From VAZQ01 sp963739385 (GTDB lineage: Bacteria; Pseudomonadota; Alphaproteobacteria; Rhizobiales; Xanthobacteraceae), in assembly GCA_963739385.1 (NCBI GenBank), contig CAVUAI010000064.1, positions 62,001 to 126,000 on the forward strand: a DNA stretch of 64,000 nt, written 5' to 3'. The notes below the pieces were generated by a model, which saw only the letters and a program-made list of their open reading frames with translations, was not told where the DNA came from and searched no databases. Position numbers and translations under genes: made by a program. This document shows positions 26,529 through 35,698 of the stretch, in pieces. Within the stretch, counting starts at the first letter, position 1, and each line of letters starts with the position of its first letter.

Positions 26529-27246
26529 ATGACCGACGCTTTGCGCGAAAAGCTCATCGATGCGGGCCGGGTGCTCGTCGGCGAGGACCAGGGCGACTAC
26601 GTCGCCGGGCACGTGACCGTGCGTCTGCCCGACGGCGCCGGGCGCTTCCTGATGAAGCCCGCGGGCATCGGTCTCGAGGAAATGACACCCGGCAACATCA
26701 TTACCGTCGATCTCGAGGGCGAGCGGGTGGGCGGAACCATGCCGCGTCACAATGAGGTCTTCATCCATTCCGAGATCCTGCGCGCCCGGCTCGGACATCG
26801 CGGCGGTCGTCCACACCCACCCGGCGCACGCCGTGGCGTTTTCCTCGCTCGGCCGGCCGCTGCTGCCGGTTGGCAATGACGGCTCCATTTTCAGCGCGGG
26901 CGTGCCGGTGTTCGCGGAGACCACGGACCTCATCATCGACCAGGCGCGCGGGCGGGCGGTCGCCCGCTGCCTCGCCGATCACCAGGTGCTGATTCTGCGC
27001 AATCACGGCATCGTCACCGCCGGTCGCAGCATCGAGGAAGCGGTGTGGCTCGCCCTGAAGCTGGAGCGGGCCTGCCGGGTGCAGCTCCTGGCGGAAGCGG
27101 CCGGCGGCCCCAAGCTGCTCGCCGACGGCGAAGACCTCACGAACAAGAGCAGACGCGCCAACCGCGCCGACCTCCACACCAACGTGTTCAATTATCTGGT
27201 CCGACGCTGGCAATGCCGGCATGGCGGGAGCGCGGCCGGCCACTAG
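26529..27246 (+). CDS. class II aldolase/adducin family protein, frameshifted
   Basis: The N-terminal half (MTDALREKLIDAGRVLVGED, later RHNEVFIHSEILRAR) and the C-terminal half (DIAAVVHTHPAHAVAF, NHGIVTAG) are in different frames. One extra T at about 26,791 explains the shift; removing it gives an uninterrupted protein of about 238 residues. Zinc-ligand candidates are the His pair in HTHP and the His in NHG. Family members are sugar-phosphate aldolases, decarboxylases or dehydratases. Its stop codon and that of the convergent hydrolase share the tetranucleotide CTAG. Confidence 0.8.
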
Positions 27247-28055
27247 GATACGACCGGCGGCCACAAGGTGCGCGCATAGGCGATCAGCGCGGCGCTGACC
27301 GCCTCGGGTTGCTCGGCGACCACGGCGTGGCTGGAGCGCTCGATGACGACAACCGTGACGCGCTCGCCAAAGTGCTGCTTGTAAGCCCTCGCGTCTTCCA
27401 TATGGGCAAGCGGATCGTGGTCGGGCTGCAGATAAAGAATTGGCGCCTGCCCGGCCGCGAAATCCTCCTCCCGCGAGGTGCGATCGCCGGCCATTCGTTG
27501 CGCCGCCAGGACTTCCGGATACCACCCCGCGAGCCAGCCGCGCGGGTCATTGCCGGGAGCGAAGAAGGCAAATTGCAAGGCGGCGATTCGCTCCGCGTCC
27601 GGCAGCAAGGGATTGGCGCTGTTGCGAATGGCCGCGCGCACCTGCGGCGGGCTCGGCGCCTTGCCGATATTGGCGGCGACAAGTGCCACCGCCCGCACCA
27701 AAGCCGGACTGTCGGTCGCCAGCATGCGGGCCACCCGGTTGCCGAAGGCGTGTCCCACCACGAAAGCCGCCCCCCGATTTTCGTGCTCGATCACGGCAGC
27801 CACATCGGCAGCGCAGTCGTGCAGGTCGATCCCGTCCAGCGGGCCGCGGCTTCGCCCGATGCCGCGCGGCTGCGGCCGCAACACCCGATAGCCCGCGTCC
27901 GCGAGGCGCTGCGCGATCGGATCGAAATCGGCCGCGCCGCGGCCAAGCGAAGGCAGCAGAACAACGACGGGCCCGCTTCCTTGCGCCAGGACCTCGATGC
28001 TGACGTCATCCCGCTCGATGACGATTGGACGCAATGCAGCCATCGATTCCCGCAT
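27243..28055 (-). CDS. alpha/beta hydrolase fold protein with Ala at the nucleophile position
   Basis: This 270-residue alpha/beta hydrolase fold protein has PVVVLLPSLGRG at the oxyanion hole and a late His in SSHAVVAEQPEAV. The nucleophile elbow reads GHAFGN, so the usual Ser is Ala (codon GCC). An acid candidate is in PDHDPLAHMED. It may belong to a subfamily that does not use Ser, or be non-hydrolytic. The start at 28055 has GAGGTGG upstream; a far longer open frame to 29174 runs antisense through the molybdenum enzyme genes and is rejected. Confidence 0.78.
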   Translation of the reverse strand: MRESMAALRPIVIERDDVSIEVLAQGSGPVVVLLPSLGRGAADFDPIAQRLADAGYRVLRPQPRGIGRSRGPLDGIDLHDCAADVAAVIEHENRGAAFVVGHAFGNRVARMLATDSPALVRAVALVAANIGKAPSPPQVRAAIRNSANPLLPDAERIAALQFAFFAPGNDPRGWLAGWYPEVLAAQRMAGDRTSREEDFAAGQAPILYLQPDHDPLAHMEDARAYKQHFGERVTVVVIERSSHAVVAEQPEAVSAALIAYARTLWPPVVS

Positions 28056-28322
28056 ACCGTCATCCACCTCGCGATGCCGTTCGCGCCGCCCGCGACCGAC
28101 CAACCTAGCCGCCGCGCTGCGCGACGCAATGCGATCGCGCCCGTCATTCGCCATAGCGCTGCGCGCTTCGGGCGCGGCCAGAGCCGGTAGGCAAAGGCGC
28201 CCAAATTGCGCTATCCTTTCCAATGGGCTGGGGCGAACTTTTGATTTTCTCCAGGTTTCTTCCGCCCCGGCATCGCAAGAACAAGACGTTTCGCGTCGAC
28301 GGCAACCCGCGAGAGGAAACTC

Positions 28323-28784
28323 ATGGCAAAGCTCAACATCAACGGAAGTGTGCGCGACGTGGAGGTCGAGGCGGACACCCCGCTTCTCTGGGTGCTTCGC
28401 GAGCAGGTCGGCCTCACCGGCACGAAATACGGCTGCGGCGTTGCTCAGTGCGGCGCCTGCTCCGTGCACATCAATGACGAGGTGCAACGCTCCTGCTCCA
28501 TTCGCGTCGGCGACGTGCGCGACACCGACAGGATCGTCACCATCGAGGGCCTCTCGCCGAACAGCTCGCACCCCGTGCAGAAGGCCTGGGCGGCGGTCGA
28601 CGTTCCGCAATGCGGATACTGCCAGTCGGGACAGATCATGGCGGCCGCCGCGCTGCTTAAGCGCACCCCCAAGCCCTCCGACCGGGACATCGACGAAGCG
28701 ATGACCAATATCTGTCGCTGCGGCACCTATCAGCGTATCCGAGCCGCCGTGCACATGGCGGCGAACGACACGTCCAGGACGTAG
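28323..28784 (+). CDS. [2Fe-2S] small subunit of a molybdenum hydroxylase (isoquinoline 1-oxidoreductase alpha type)
   Basis: This 153-residue protein has two iron-sulfur clusters: the plant-ferredoxin type CGVAQCGACSV...C, and the four-helix type CGYCQSGQIM ... CRCGTYQRI. It relays electrons from the molybdenum site in the large subunit encoded 10 bases downstream. GAGAGGAAAC precedes the ATG. Members of this family hydroxylate N-heterocycles or aldehydes and pass electrons to cytochrome c or other carriers. Confidence 0.92.
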   Translation: MAKLNINGSVRDVEVEADTPLLWVLREQVGLTGTKYGCGVAQCGACSVHINDEVQRSCSIRVGDVRDTDRIVTIEGLSPNSSHPVQKAWAAVDVPQCGYCQSGQIMAAAALLKRTPKPSDRDIDEAMTNICRCGTYQRIRAAVHMAANDTSRT

Positions 28785-28794
28785 GGAGGCCGCC

Positions 28795-30999
28795 ATGACA
28801 CATAAGATCCGCGGCAAGGCCGCAAAACTTTCACGCCGCACGTTCATCGTAGCCTCCGCCGCCACCGGTGGCGGGCTCGCACTCGGGTTCGCTGCGCCGT
28901 TCGGCATCGGTCCGGCGCTCGCGCAAACCGCCGCCAGCGATGGCGCCGAGGTCAATGTCTGGGTCGCCATCAAGCCCGACGATACCTGCGTGATCCGCAT
29001 CGCCCGCTCGGAGATGGGCCAGGGAACGCTCACCGGCCTCGCCCAGCTCGTCGCCGAGGAGCTCGAATGCGATTGGAACAAGGTCACCACCGAACAGATC
29101 ACCCCCGGTACCAACCTTGCCCGCAAGCGCATCTGGGGCGACATGTCGACCGGCGGCAGCCGCGGCATCCGCACCTCGCAGGACTATGTCCGCCGCGGCG
29201 GCGCCGCCGCCCGCATCATGCTGCTGCAGGCTGCGGCCGACGAGTGGAAGGTGCCGGCCGGCGAGCTTACGGTGTCCGACGGCGTCATCCGCCACGCGGC
29301 CTCCAACCGCTCGACCAGCTATGGCAAGGTCGCCGGCGCTGCCGCCAAGCTCGAGCCGCCGGATCCCAAGGGCATCAAGCTCAAGGATCCGAAGGACTGG
29401 AAGATCGCCGGCAAGCCGCTCAAGCGGCTCGACACCGCCGACAAGCTCGACGGCAGCAAGGTCTACGCCATCGACGTCAAGCTGCCGGGCATGCTGTGCG
29501 CGGCGATCAAGGACTGCCCGGTGTTCGGCGGTAAGGTGAAGAGCTTCGACGAGGCGAAGGTCGCCGGCATGCCCGGCGTTCGCAAGGTCGTGAAGGTGAA
29601 GGACACCGGCGTCGCCGTTGTCGCCGACACCTGGTGGCGGGCCAAGACCGCGCTCGACGCTCTGCCGGTCGTGTGGGACGAAGGGCCCGGCGCATCGCAG
29701 TCGAGCGCCACCATCGCCGAGCATCTCAAAGAGGGGCTCACCGCTGCGACGACCAACGGCGATCGCCGCAACGGCGACGCGGCAAAGGCGATCGAAACCG
29801 CAGCGAAGAAAGTCGAGGCGGTCTACGGCACTCCGTTCCTGTCGCATGCGTGCATGGAGACCATGAACGCCACGGTGAAGCTCTCGGCCGACAAGGCCGA
29901 GGTGTGGGTCGCGACGCAGAACGCGGAGGCGTCGCTGGCGGCGCTCTCGGAAGCATCGGGCGTGCCGCTCGCCAAATGCGAAGTCCACCGGCACGACCTC
30001 GGCGGCGGGTTTGGCCGCCGCGGCGGTACGCAGGACTACGTGCACCAGGCGGTCGCCATCGCCAAGGAGTTCCCCGGCGTCCCGATCAAGCTGATCTGGA
30101 GCCGCGAGGAGGATCAGGCGCACGACTTCTACCGCCCGATCTCGCAGTGCCGGCTGTCGGCCGGCCTCGACGCCAACGGCAATCTGGTCGGGCTGCACGT
30201 GCGCGTGTCGGGCCAGTCGATCAACGCCACGCTCAATCCGGCGGGCATCGTCAACGGCCAGGACCAGCGACAGCTGCAGGGCTACTGGGAGCAAGCCGGC
30301 GATGCGCAGCTCGGCTACAGCGTGCCGAACCTGTTGATCGAATATGTCATGCGCAACACCCACGTGCCGGTCGGCCCGTGGCGCGGCGTCAACACCAACC
30401 AGAACGGCGTCTACATGGAGTGCTTCATCGACGAGGTGGCGCGGGCGGCCGGCAAGGATCCGCTCGAGTTTCGCCGCGCGCTGATGAGCCGGCATCCCAA
30501 GCATCTCGCCGTGCTCAATGCCGCCGCTGACAAAGGCGACTGGGGCAAGCCGCTTCCTGCCGGCGTCCATCGCGGCATCGCGCAGTTCATGGGCTACGGC
30601 AGCTACTCCGCCGCCGTCGCCGAGGTTTCGGTGAGTGATCGCGGGAAGGTCAAGGTTCACCGCATGGTGCTGGCGCTCGATTGCGGCCATGCGGTCAATC
30701 CGGGCCAGATTGCCGCCCAGGTCGAAGGCTCGGTGGCCTATGGGCTCTCCGCGACGTTCTACGGGGAGTGCAAGGTCAAGGACGGGCGCATGGTGGATCT
30801 CAACTTTGACACCTACGAGATCATGCGGCTTGCCGAAATGCCGAAGGTGGAAACGGTGATCGTGCCGACCCACGATTTCTGGGGCGGCGTCGGTGAACCG
30901 ACGATCTGCGTGGTGGCGCCCGCCGTGCTCAACGCCATCCATGCCGCGACCGGCAAGCCGGTGCGCAACCTGCCGCTGAAGAACGTCAAGCTGGTCTAG
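28795..30999 (+). CDS. molybdopterin-binding subunit of molybdenum hydroxylase (IorB-like aldehyde/heterocycle oxidase)
   Basis: This 734-residue protein has a twin-arginine signal (SRRTFIVASAATGGG), so the enzyme is probably periplasmic. Molybdopterin-site landmarks are EMGQGTLTGLAQLVAEEL, DLGGGFGRRGG and the base Glu in GVGEPTICVV. The two-gene format without an FAD subunit is that of isoquinoline 1-oxidoreductase and membrane aldehyde oxidases. A cytochrome c gene nearby is a plausible electron acceptor. The substrate is not determined. Confidence 0.9.
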   Translation: MTHKIRGKAAKLSRRTFIVASAATGGGLALGFAAPFGIGPALAQTAASDGAEVNVWVAIKPDDTCVIRIARSEMGQGTLTGLAQLVAEELECDWNKVTTEQITPGTNLARKRIWGDMSTGGSRGIRTSQDYVRRGGAAARIMLLQAAADEWKVPAGELTVSDGVIRHAASNRSTSYGKVAGAAAKLEPPDPKGIKLKDPKDWKIAGKPLKRLDTADKLDGSKVYAIDVKLPGMLCAAIKDCPVFGGKVKSFDEAKVAGMPGVRKVVKVKDTGVAVVADTWWRAKTALDALPVVWDEGPGASQSSATIAEHLKEGLTAATTNGDRRNGDAAKAIETAAKKVEAVYGTPFLSHACMETMNATVKLSADKAEVWVATQNAEASLAALSEASGVPLAKCEVHRHDLGGGFGRRGGTQDYVHQAVAIAKEFPGVPIKLIWSREEDQAHDFYRPISQCRLSAGLDANGNLVGLHVRVSGQSINATLNPAGIVNGQDQRQLQGYWEQAGDAQLGYSVPNLLIEYVMRNTHVPVGPWRGVNTNQNGVYMECFIDEVARAAGKDPLEFRRALMSRHPKHLAVLNAAADKGDWGKPLPAGVHRGIAQFMGYGSYSAAVAEVSVSDRGKVKVHRMVLALDCGHAVNPGQIAAQVEGSVAYGLSATFYGECKVKDGRMVDLNFDTYEIMRLAEMPKVETVIVPTHDFWGGVGEPTICVVAPAVLNAIHAATGKPVRNLPLKNVKLV

Positions 31000-31024
31000 C
31001 CCCGCCGCGCGGCACCGTTCAGGC

Positions 31025-31052
31025 ATCGCCCCCGGCCTCGGCCGGGGGCGAT
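31025..31052. terminator. hairpin between molybdenum hydroxylase and cytochrome c genes
   Basis: ATCGCCCCCGGCC and GGCCGGGGGCGAT form a perfect 13-base stem with a two-base turn. It lies 26 bases after the large-subunit stop and 67 bases from the convergent cytochrome stop. Confidence 0.65.
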
Positions 31053-31118
31053 CGGCTTTCATCGCAGCCGCAGGCGGACCGACACCGCCGTGCTTCGTTG
31101 GCGCGGTGGAACGGAGCA

Positions 31119-31460
31119 TCACCGGCCGTCCACCCGCGAGCGCACGTAAGCCCATATCTGGTCGATTTCCTCCGGGCTCAGCGTGCCCTGCCATGCCGGC
31201 ATCTGCCCCCGGCCCTCGGCCACGAACTTGTCGAACCGTGCGCGATCGCCCGGGCGCAATTCCTTCAGATCCGGCATCGCGCCGGTGCTCCTGAGCCTGT
31301 CGCCATGGCACGACGCACAATTGTCGGCGTAGACCTGCTCGCCGGCTTCGATCGCGGCCTGGTCTTGGGCGTGCGCGGCCGCGCAAATGCCAAGCAGCGC
31401 GCCAACGACCACACCGGCAACCTCCACCATCGAAATCTTCCTTCGACGTCGCCTCACCAT
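31119..31460 (-). CDS. small periplasmic c-type cytochrome
   Basis: This protein of about 113 residues has a basic N-terminus, a signal segment (VVVGALLGICAAAHAQ) and one heme site, CASCH. A Met axial-ligand candidate is in GRGQMPAWQG. GAAGGGAG precedes the ATG at 31460, favouring this over longer frames. It diverges from the PQQ dehydrogenase gene and converges on the molybdenum hydroxylase, so it can serve either as an electron acceptor. Confidence 0.88.
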   Translation of the reverse strand: MVRRRRRKISMVEVAGVVVGALLGICAAAHAQDQAAIEAGEQVYADNCASCHGDRLRSTGAMPDLKELRPGDRARFDKFVAEGRGQMPAWQGTLSPEEIDQIWAYVRSRVDGR

Positions 31461-31624
31461 TACTCCCTTCCACTGCTCCGCCGCCGCCGCGCCGGCACCG
31501 GAATGTGCGGCCGCACAGCCCGCGGCCAGCTTGTCAGCGCGATGCGCCTTTGATCTAGTTTCATCCCAGGGCTGGCTGTCTCCACTGGGCTGACCGGTCC
31601 ACACAAAATCAAAGGGAGGGACTT

Positions 31625-33397
31625 ATGATCAGGGCTTCGTCCTCGATCGTGGCGGCGGCTATTTGCGTATTTGCAACGCAGGCGGCCGCGCAAACCAACG
31701 GCTTTGAGCCGGTGACGCGCGACATGCTGGTCAATCCGCCCGCGGGCGACTGGCTGATGCTCAATCGAACCTACGACGAGCAGCGATTCAGCCCGCTCAA
31801 CCAGGTCGATCGCGGCAATGTCGGCCAGCTCAAGATGGCATGGACGCGCGGACTCGGGGCCGGCACCTCGGAAACGACGCCGATCGTCGCCCAGGGCGTC
31901 ATGTACGTGGTGAGCCCGGGCGCCGGCGTGCTGGCGATCAACGCCACCAACGGCGATCTCCTCTGGGAGTACTGGCGCGAGATCCCGAAGGAGGCGGCCG
32001 ACATCATCGGCGGGCCGCAGCGGGCGAGAACGAAAGGCATCGCGATCTTCGAGGACCTGGTCTTCTACGACGCGCACGACGGCTTCCTCGTGGCGCTCGA
32101 CGCAAAGACCGGCAAGGTGCGCTGGGAAACCAAGGTCCACGACTACAAGGACGAGACCCAGTCCACGTCGGCGCCGATCGTCGCCGACGGCAAGGTGATC
32201 ACCGGCCGCACCTGCGAGACGCGCGCGGGCTGCTTCATCGCCGCCCATGATGCCAGGACCGGCAAGGAGATGTGGAAATTCTACAACACGCCGGCGCCGG
32301 GCGAGCCCGGCGGCGATTCCTGGGGCAATGCGCCGCTCGAGCGACGGATCGCGAGCAGCTGGGGGCTGCCTGGTTCGTATGACCCGGCGCGCAAGGTGCT
32401 CTACTGGGCGATCTCCAATCCCAAGCCGTGGACGCGCTGGAAGCGCCACGGCAACATCGATGCCGTTCCGCGCGCCGCACCTTCCGAGCTCTACAGCAAC
32501 TCGACCGTCGCCATCGATGTCGAGACCGGCAAGCTCGTGTGGTACTACCAGCATCTGCCGGGCGACGATTGGGATCTCGATCATATCCACGAGCGCACCC
32601 TCCTCCGCACCGTCATCAATCCCGATCCCGCGGCGGTGAAGTGGATCAATCCCAACATTCCTCGCGGGCAGGAGCGCGACGTCGTCGTCGAGGTCGGAGA
32701 GGCCGGCGGAATCTGGATGCTCGACCGTACGACCGGGCAGTTCATCTGGGCCACGCCCTTCCCGCTCGACGTTCCGGACTTTCACATCTCCCACATCGAT
32801 GTGGATACCGGGCGCACCCACATGAACTGGGACAAGGTCAAGAAGAAGGACGGTGACAGGGTCCTGGTCTGCTTCCACAACACCAGGAGCTTCTGGTCGA
32901 CCGCCTACCATCCCGGCAAGAACGCCCTCTACATCCCGTACCACGACGCCTGTCTCGACATGACCGAGAACTACAGCAATCCGGCGGGCTTCGGGCCGCG
33001 CCGGCAGGTCATGCGTCCGGGCTCCGATCCCAAGACCTTCGCGTCGATTGCCAAGGTCGACCTGGCGACCGGCAAGGTCGAGCGAATTCATTCGCAGCCG
33101 ATTCCGGGCAACGGGTCGGCGTTGGTGACCGCCGGCGACCTGGTGTTCTGGGGTGACATGGATCGCCGCTTCCGCGCCTTCGATGCGGACACCGGCAAGA
33201 TCCTGTGGGAGACCGTGCTCGGCGGCATCATTTCGACCAGCACGATCACCTACACCGTGAACGGCCGACAGTATGTCGCCGTGATGACCGGCGACGCGCA
33301 GTCGGGCACCGCCGGCCTTCTCGGAGTCGTGCGGACCTTCAAGCCGGTGCGCGGCCACAACGCCATCTATGTGTTCGCCTTGCCGGAAACGCGGTAA
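31625..33397 (+). CDS. PQQ-dependent alcohol dehydrogenase with lanthanide-type Asp-x-Asp motif
   Basis: This 590-residue propeller enzyme of the methanol/ethanol dehydrogenase family has a signal peptide ending near AQT. Metal and cofactor residues are Glu198 (TCETRAGC), Asn265 (ISNPKPW) and Asp317-Leu-Asp319 (GDDWDLDHIHE). The second Asp is the hallmark of lanthanide-dependent enzymes (XoxF, ExaF, PedH); calcium types have Ala or Ser/Thr there. By eye, the adjacent-Cys ring near the PQQ site is replaced by Gly-Gly (IIGGPQ). AAAGGGAGGG supports the start. No cytochrome domain is fused; a separate cytochrome c is divergently encoded. Confidence 0.9.
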   Translation: MIRASSSIVAAAICVFATQAAAQTNGFEPVTRDMLVNPPAGDWLMLNRTYDEQRFSPLNQVDRGNVGQLKMAWTRGLGAGTSETTPIVAQGVMYVVSPGAGVLAINATNGDLLWEYWREIPKEAADIIGGPQRARTKGIAIFEDLVFYDAHDGFLVALDAKTGKVRWETKVHDYKDETQSTSAPIVADGKVITGRTCETRAGCFIAAHDARTGKEMWKFYNTPAPGEPGGDSWGNAPLERRIASSWGLPGSYDPARKVLYWAISNPKPWTRWKRHGNIDAVPRAAPSELYSNSTVAIDVETGKLVWYYQHLPGDDWDLDHIHERTLLRTVINPDPAAVKWINPNIPRGQERDVVVEVGEAGGIWMLDRTTGQFIWATPFPLDVPDFHISHIDVDTGRTHMNWDKVKKKDGDRVLVCFHNTRSFWSTAYHPGKNALYIPYHDACLDMTENYSNPAGFGPRRQVMRPGSDPKTFASIAKVDLATGKVERIHSQPIPGNGSALVTAGDLVFWGDMDRRFRAFDADTGKILWETVLGGIISTSTITYTVNGRQYVAVMTGDAQSGTAGLLGVVRTFKPVRGHNAIYVFALPETR

Positions 33398-33430
33398 CGC
33401 GATCGACCCATCGCCGCACGTCGCGGTCGT

Positions 33431-33458
33431 CCCTCTCCTCGCAGACGCGGGGAGAGGG
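33431..33458 (+). terminator. hairpin after PQQ dehydrogenase gene
   Basis: CCCTCTCC and GGAGAGGG pair around a 12-base loop, followed by ATTTG, 33 bases after the stop codon. Confidence 0.45.
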
Positions 33459-33632
33459 ATTTGTGTTCGCCGCTCCGCGCAGGCCTGCGCGGCGTGGCAT
33501 CGCTGGCCGCCGTCGATGCAGACGATGGCGGCCTGACGACTTGTGTTCGAGGTCCCACCCGCCCAAGATGGGCCAACGCAACGAATGAACGGCTCGGCCG
33601 CGAAGCCTCGAGTTCGATAGGGCGGCGACGTC

Positions 33633-35042
33633 ATGCCCAGGACCCTGTTCGAAAAGATCTGGGATGCCCATCTGGTCGCGCGCCGCGCCGATGGCCGCGA
33701 GCTCATCTATATCGACCGCCACGTGCTGCACGAATTGCACGCGCCCCACGCCTTCGAGCAACTGGAGAAGCAGAACCGGCCGGTGCGCCGGCCCGACCTG
33801 ACCTTCTCGATGCAGGACCACACCGTCGCCACCAAGCCCGGCCGCGACGACACCACCAATCCGTCGGGGGCGGCCTTTCTCAAGGCGATGCGCGACGGCA
33901 GCCGCCGCAACGGCATCACCTTGTTCGATATCGACGACCCCGAGCAGGGCATCTCGCACGTGGTCGCGCCCGAACTCGGCATGGTGCTGCCGGGCGCGAC
34001 CCACGCGGTGCCCGACAGTCACGCCAGCACCGTCGGCGGCCTCGGCGCGCTCGCCTTCGGCTGCGGCACGACCGAGCTTGCCCACATCCTCGCCACCCAG
34101 GTGATGGCGCTGAAACGGCCGAAGCGCATGCGGGTCACGCTCGACGGCAGGCTCGCGCCGCATGTTACCGCCAAGGACGTAGCACTGCGCATCATCGCCG
34201 AGCTCGGCGTCGCGGGAGCGCGCGGCCACGTGGTGGAATATGCCGGCGCCGCCGTGCGCGCGATGCCGATCGAAAGTCGCATGACGCTGTGCAATCTCAA
34301 TATCGAGATGGGCGGCCGCTCGGGCTTCGTCGCGCCCGACGACGATGCGTTCACATGGATCGCCGGACGTCCCTATGCGCCCAAGGGTCCGCTGTGGGAT
34401 CGCGCGCTCGCGCATTGGCGCACGCTCGCGAGCGACGATGGCGCCACCTTCGATCGCGAGCACATGCTCGACTGCAGCACGCTCGAGCCGCAGATCACCT
34501 GGGGCACGGATCCGAGCCAGGTGCTCGATATCTCCGGCCGCGTGCCCGATCCTGCCGCCCTCGATCATGGCCGGCGCCCCGCGGCCGAAAGCGCGCTCGC
34601 ATATATGGGCCTTGCGCCCGGCACGCCGCTCGTCGGCCTGCCCGTCGACCGCGTCTTTATCGGGTCGTGCACCAACAGCCGGCTGCCGGACCTCAAGGCC
34701 GCGGCCGATGTCGTGCGCGGGCGGCACGTCGCCGCCGGCGTGATCGCGATGGTCGTGCCGGGCTCGAGCACGGTGAAACGCGAAGCGGAAGCTGCCGGCC
34801 TCGACCGGGTTTTCCGCGATGCCGGTTTCTTCTGGGGTGAGTCCGGCTGCTCGATGTGCGCCGGCGGCAACGGCGATCGCGGCGCGCCGGGCGAGCGCTG
34901 CGTCTCCACCACCAACCGCAACTTTGAGCACCGCCAGGGTCCGAAGGTGCGCACGCATCTCGTGAGCCCCGAGACCGCCGCGGCGACAGCGATCGCGGGG
35001 CGGATCGCGGACGTGCGCCGACTCAGATCGGGGCAGGCCTGA
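33633..35042 (+). CDS. aconitase-family dehydratase large subunit, LeuC-like paralogue
   Basis: This 469-residue protein aligns along the full length of 3-isopropylmalate dehydratase large subunit. [4Fe-4S] Cys ligands are visible in GSCTNSR and GCSMCAG, and the C-terminal TTNRNFEHRQG is typical. The usual LeuC stretch VCGDSHTSTHG reads AVPDSHASTVGG, so it is a divergent paralogue. It is translationally coupled to the small subunit (TGATG) and followed by an isocitrate-lyase-family gene and Bug receptors. A hydratase for an alkylmalate or similar acid in catabolism is more likely than leucine synthesis. Confidence 0.85.
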   Translation: MPRTLFEKIWDAHLVARRADGRELIYIDRHVLHELHAPHAFEQLEKQNRPVRRPDLTFSMQDHTVATKPGRDDTTNPSGAAFLKAMRDGSRRNGITLFDIDDPEQGISHVVAPELGMVLPGATHAVPDSHASTVGGLGALAFGCGTTELAHILATQVMALKRPKRMRVTLDGRLAPHVTAKDVALRIIAELGVAGARGHVVEYAGAAVRAMPIESRMTLCNLNIEMGGRSGFVAPDDDAFTWIAGRPYAPKGPLWDRALAHWRTLASDDGATFDREHMLDCSTLEPQITWGTDPSQVLDISGRVPDPAALDHGRRPAAESALAYMGLAPGTPLVGLPVDRVFIGSCTNSRLPDLKAAADVVRGRHVAAGVIAMVVPGSSTVKREAEAAGLDRVFRDAGFFWGESGCSMCAGGNGDRGAPGERCVSTTNRNFEHRQGPKVRTHLVSPETAAATAIAGRIADVRRLRSGQA

Positions 35043-35668
35043 TGCAGCCGTTCATCCGCCATACCGGCATCGCGGTCCCGCTCCTCAAGGACGACATCAA
35101 CACCGATCAGATCGCGCCGGTGCAGGCCATGCGCGCGCTCAAGCCCGATTACAGGACATTGCTGTTCATGCGCGCACGCCGGCGCGACGACGGCAGCGAG
35201 GACCCCGATTTCGTGCTCAACCGGCCGCAGTTCCGCGAGCCCGGCATTCTGGTGACCGGGCACAATTTCGGCGCCGGCTCCTCGCGCGAGGCCGCGGTGT
35301 GGGGAATGCTGGCGAACAATATCCGCGTCATCGTGGCGCGCAGCTTTGCCGACATCTATCGCGAGAACTGCCTGCAGAACGGGTTGCTCCCGATTGTGCT
35401 CGAGCCCAAGCAGGCGGACGAATTCCAGGCCCGTGTGCTCGCCGTCGACGGCGCCGCGCCGTTCACCGTCGATCTCGAGGCCCAGCGCATCAACGGGCCC
35501 GATACCGACATCACATTCGATCTCCCGGCCGCCGACCGCATGCGCCTGATCGAAGGCCTCGACGATATCGGGCTCACCCTCAAGCATCACGACGACATCG
35601 CGGGCTGGGAACGGCGCATGGCCGCCGACCAGCCGTGGCTGCAGGCCGCAACCGACAGCCGGCGCTGA
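35042..35668 (+). CDS. aconitase-family dehydratase small subunit, LeuD-like
   Basis: This 208-residue swivel-domain protein begins like LeuD (HTGIAVPLLKDDINTDQIAP) and has the substrate-loop segment GHNFGAGSSREAAVWG. Its ATG overlaps the large-subunit stop by one base. Together they form a hetero-subunit hydro-lyase. The substrate is inferred only from its neighbours. Confidence 0.87.
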   Translation: MQPFIRHTGIAVPLLKDDINTDQIAPVQAMRALKPDYRTLLFMRARRRDDGSEDPDFVLNRPQFREPGILVTGHNFGAGSSREAAVWGMLANNIRVIVARSFADIYRENCLQNGLLPIVLEPKQADEFQARVLAVDGAAPFTVDLEAQRINGPDTDITFDLPAADRMRLIEGLDDIGLTLKHHDDIAGWERRMAADQPWLQAATDSRR

Positions 35669-35698
35669 CGACGGCAATCGAATCCATGGAGTAACCGA

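Noticed and set aside
27243..29174. 643-codon version of the alpha/beta hydrolase
   Set aside because: The extra N-terminal 370 codons are antisense to the molybdenum hydroxylase genes; hydrolase sequence begins at 28055.
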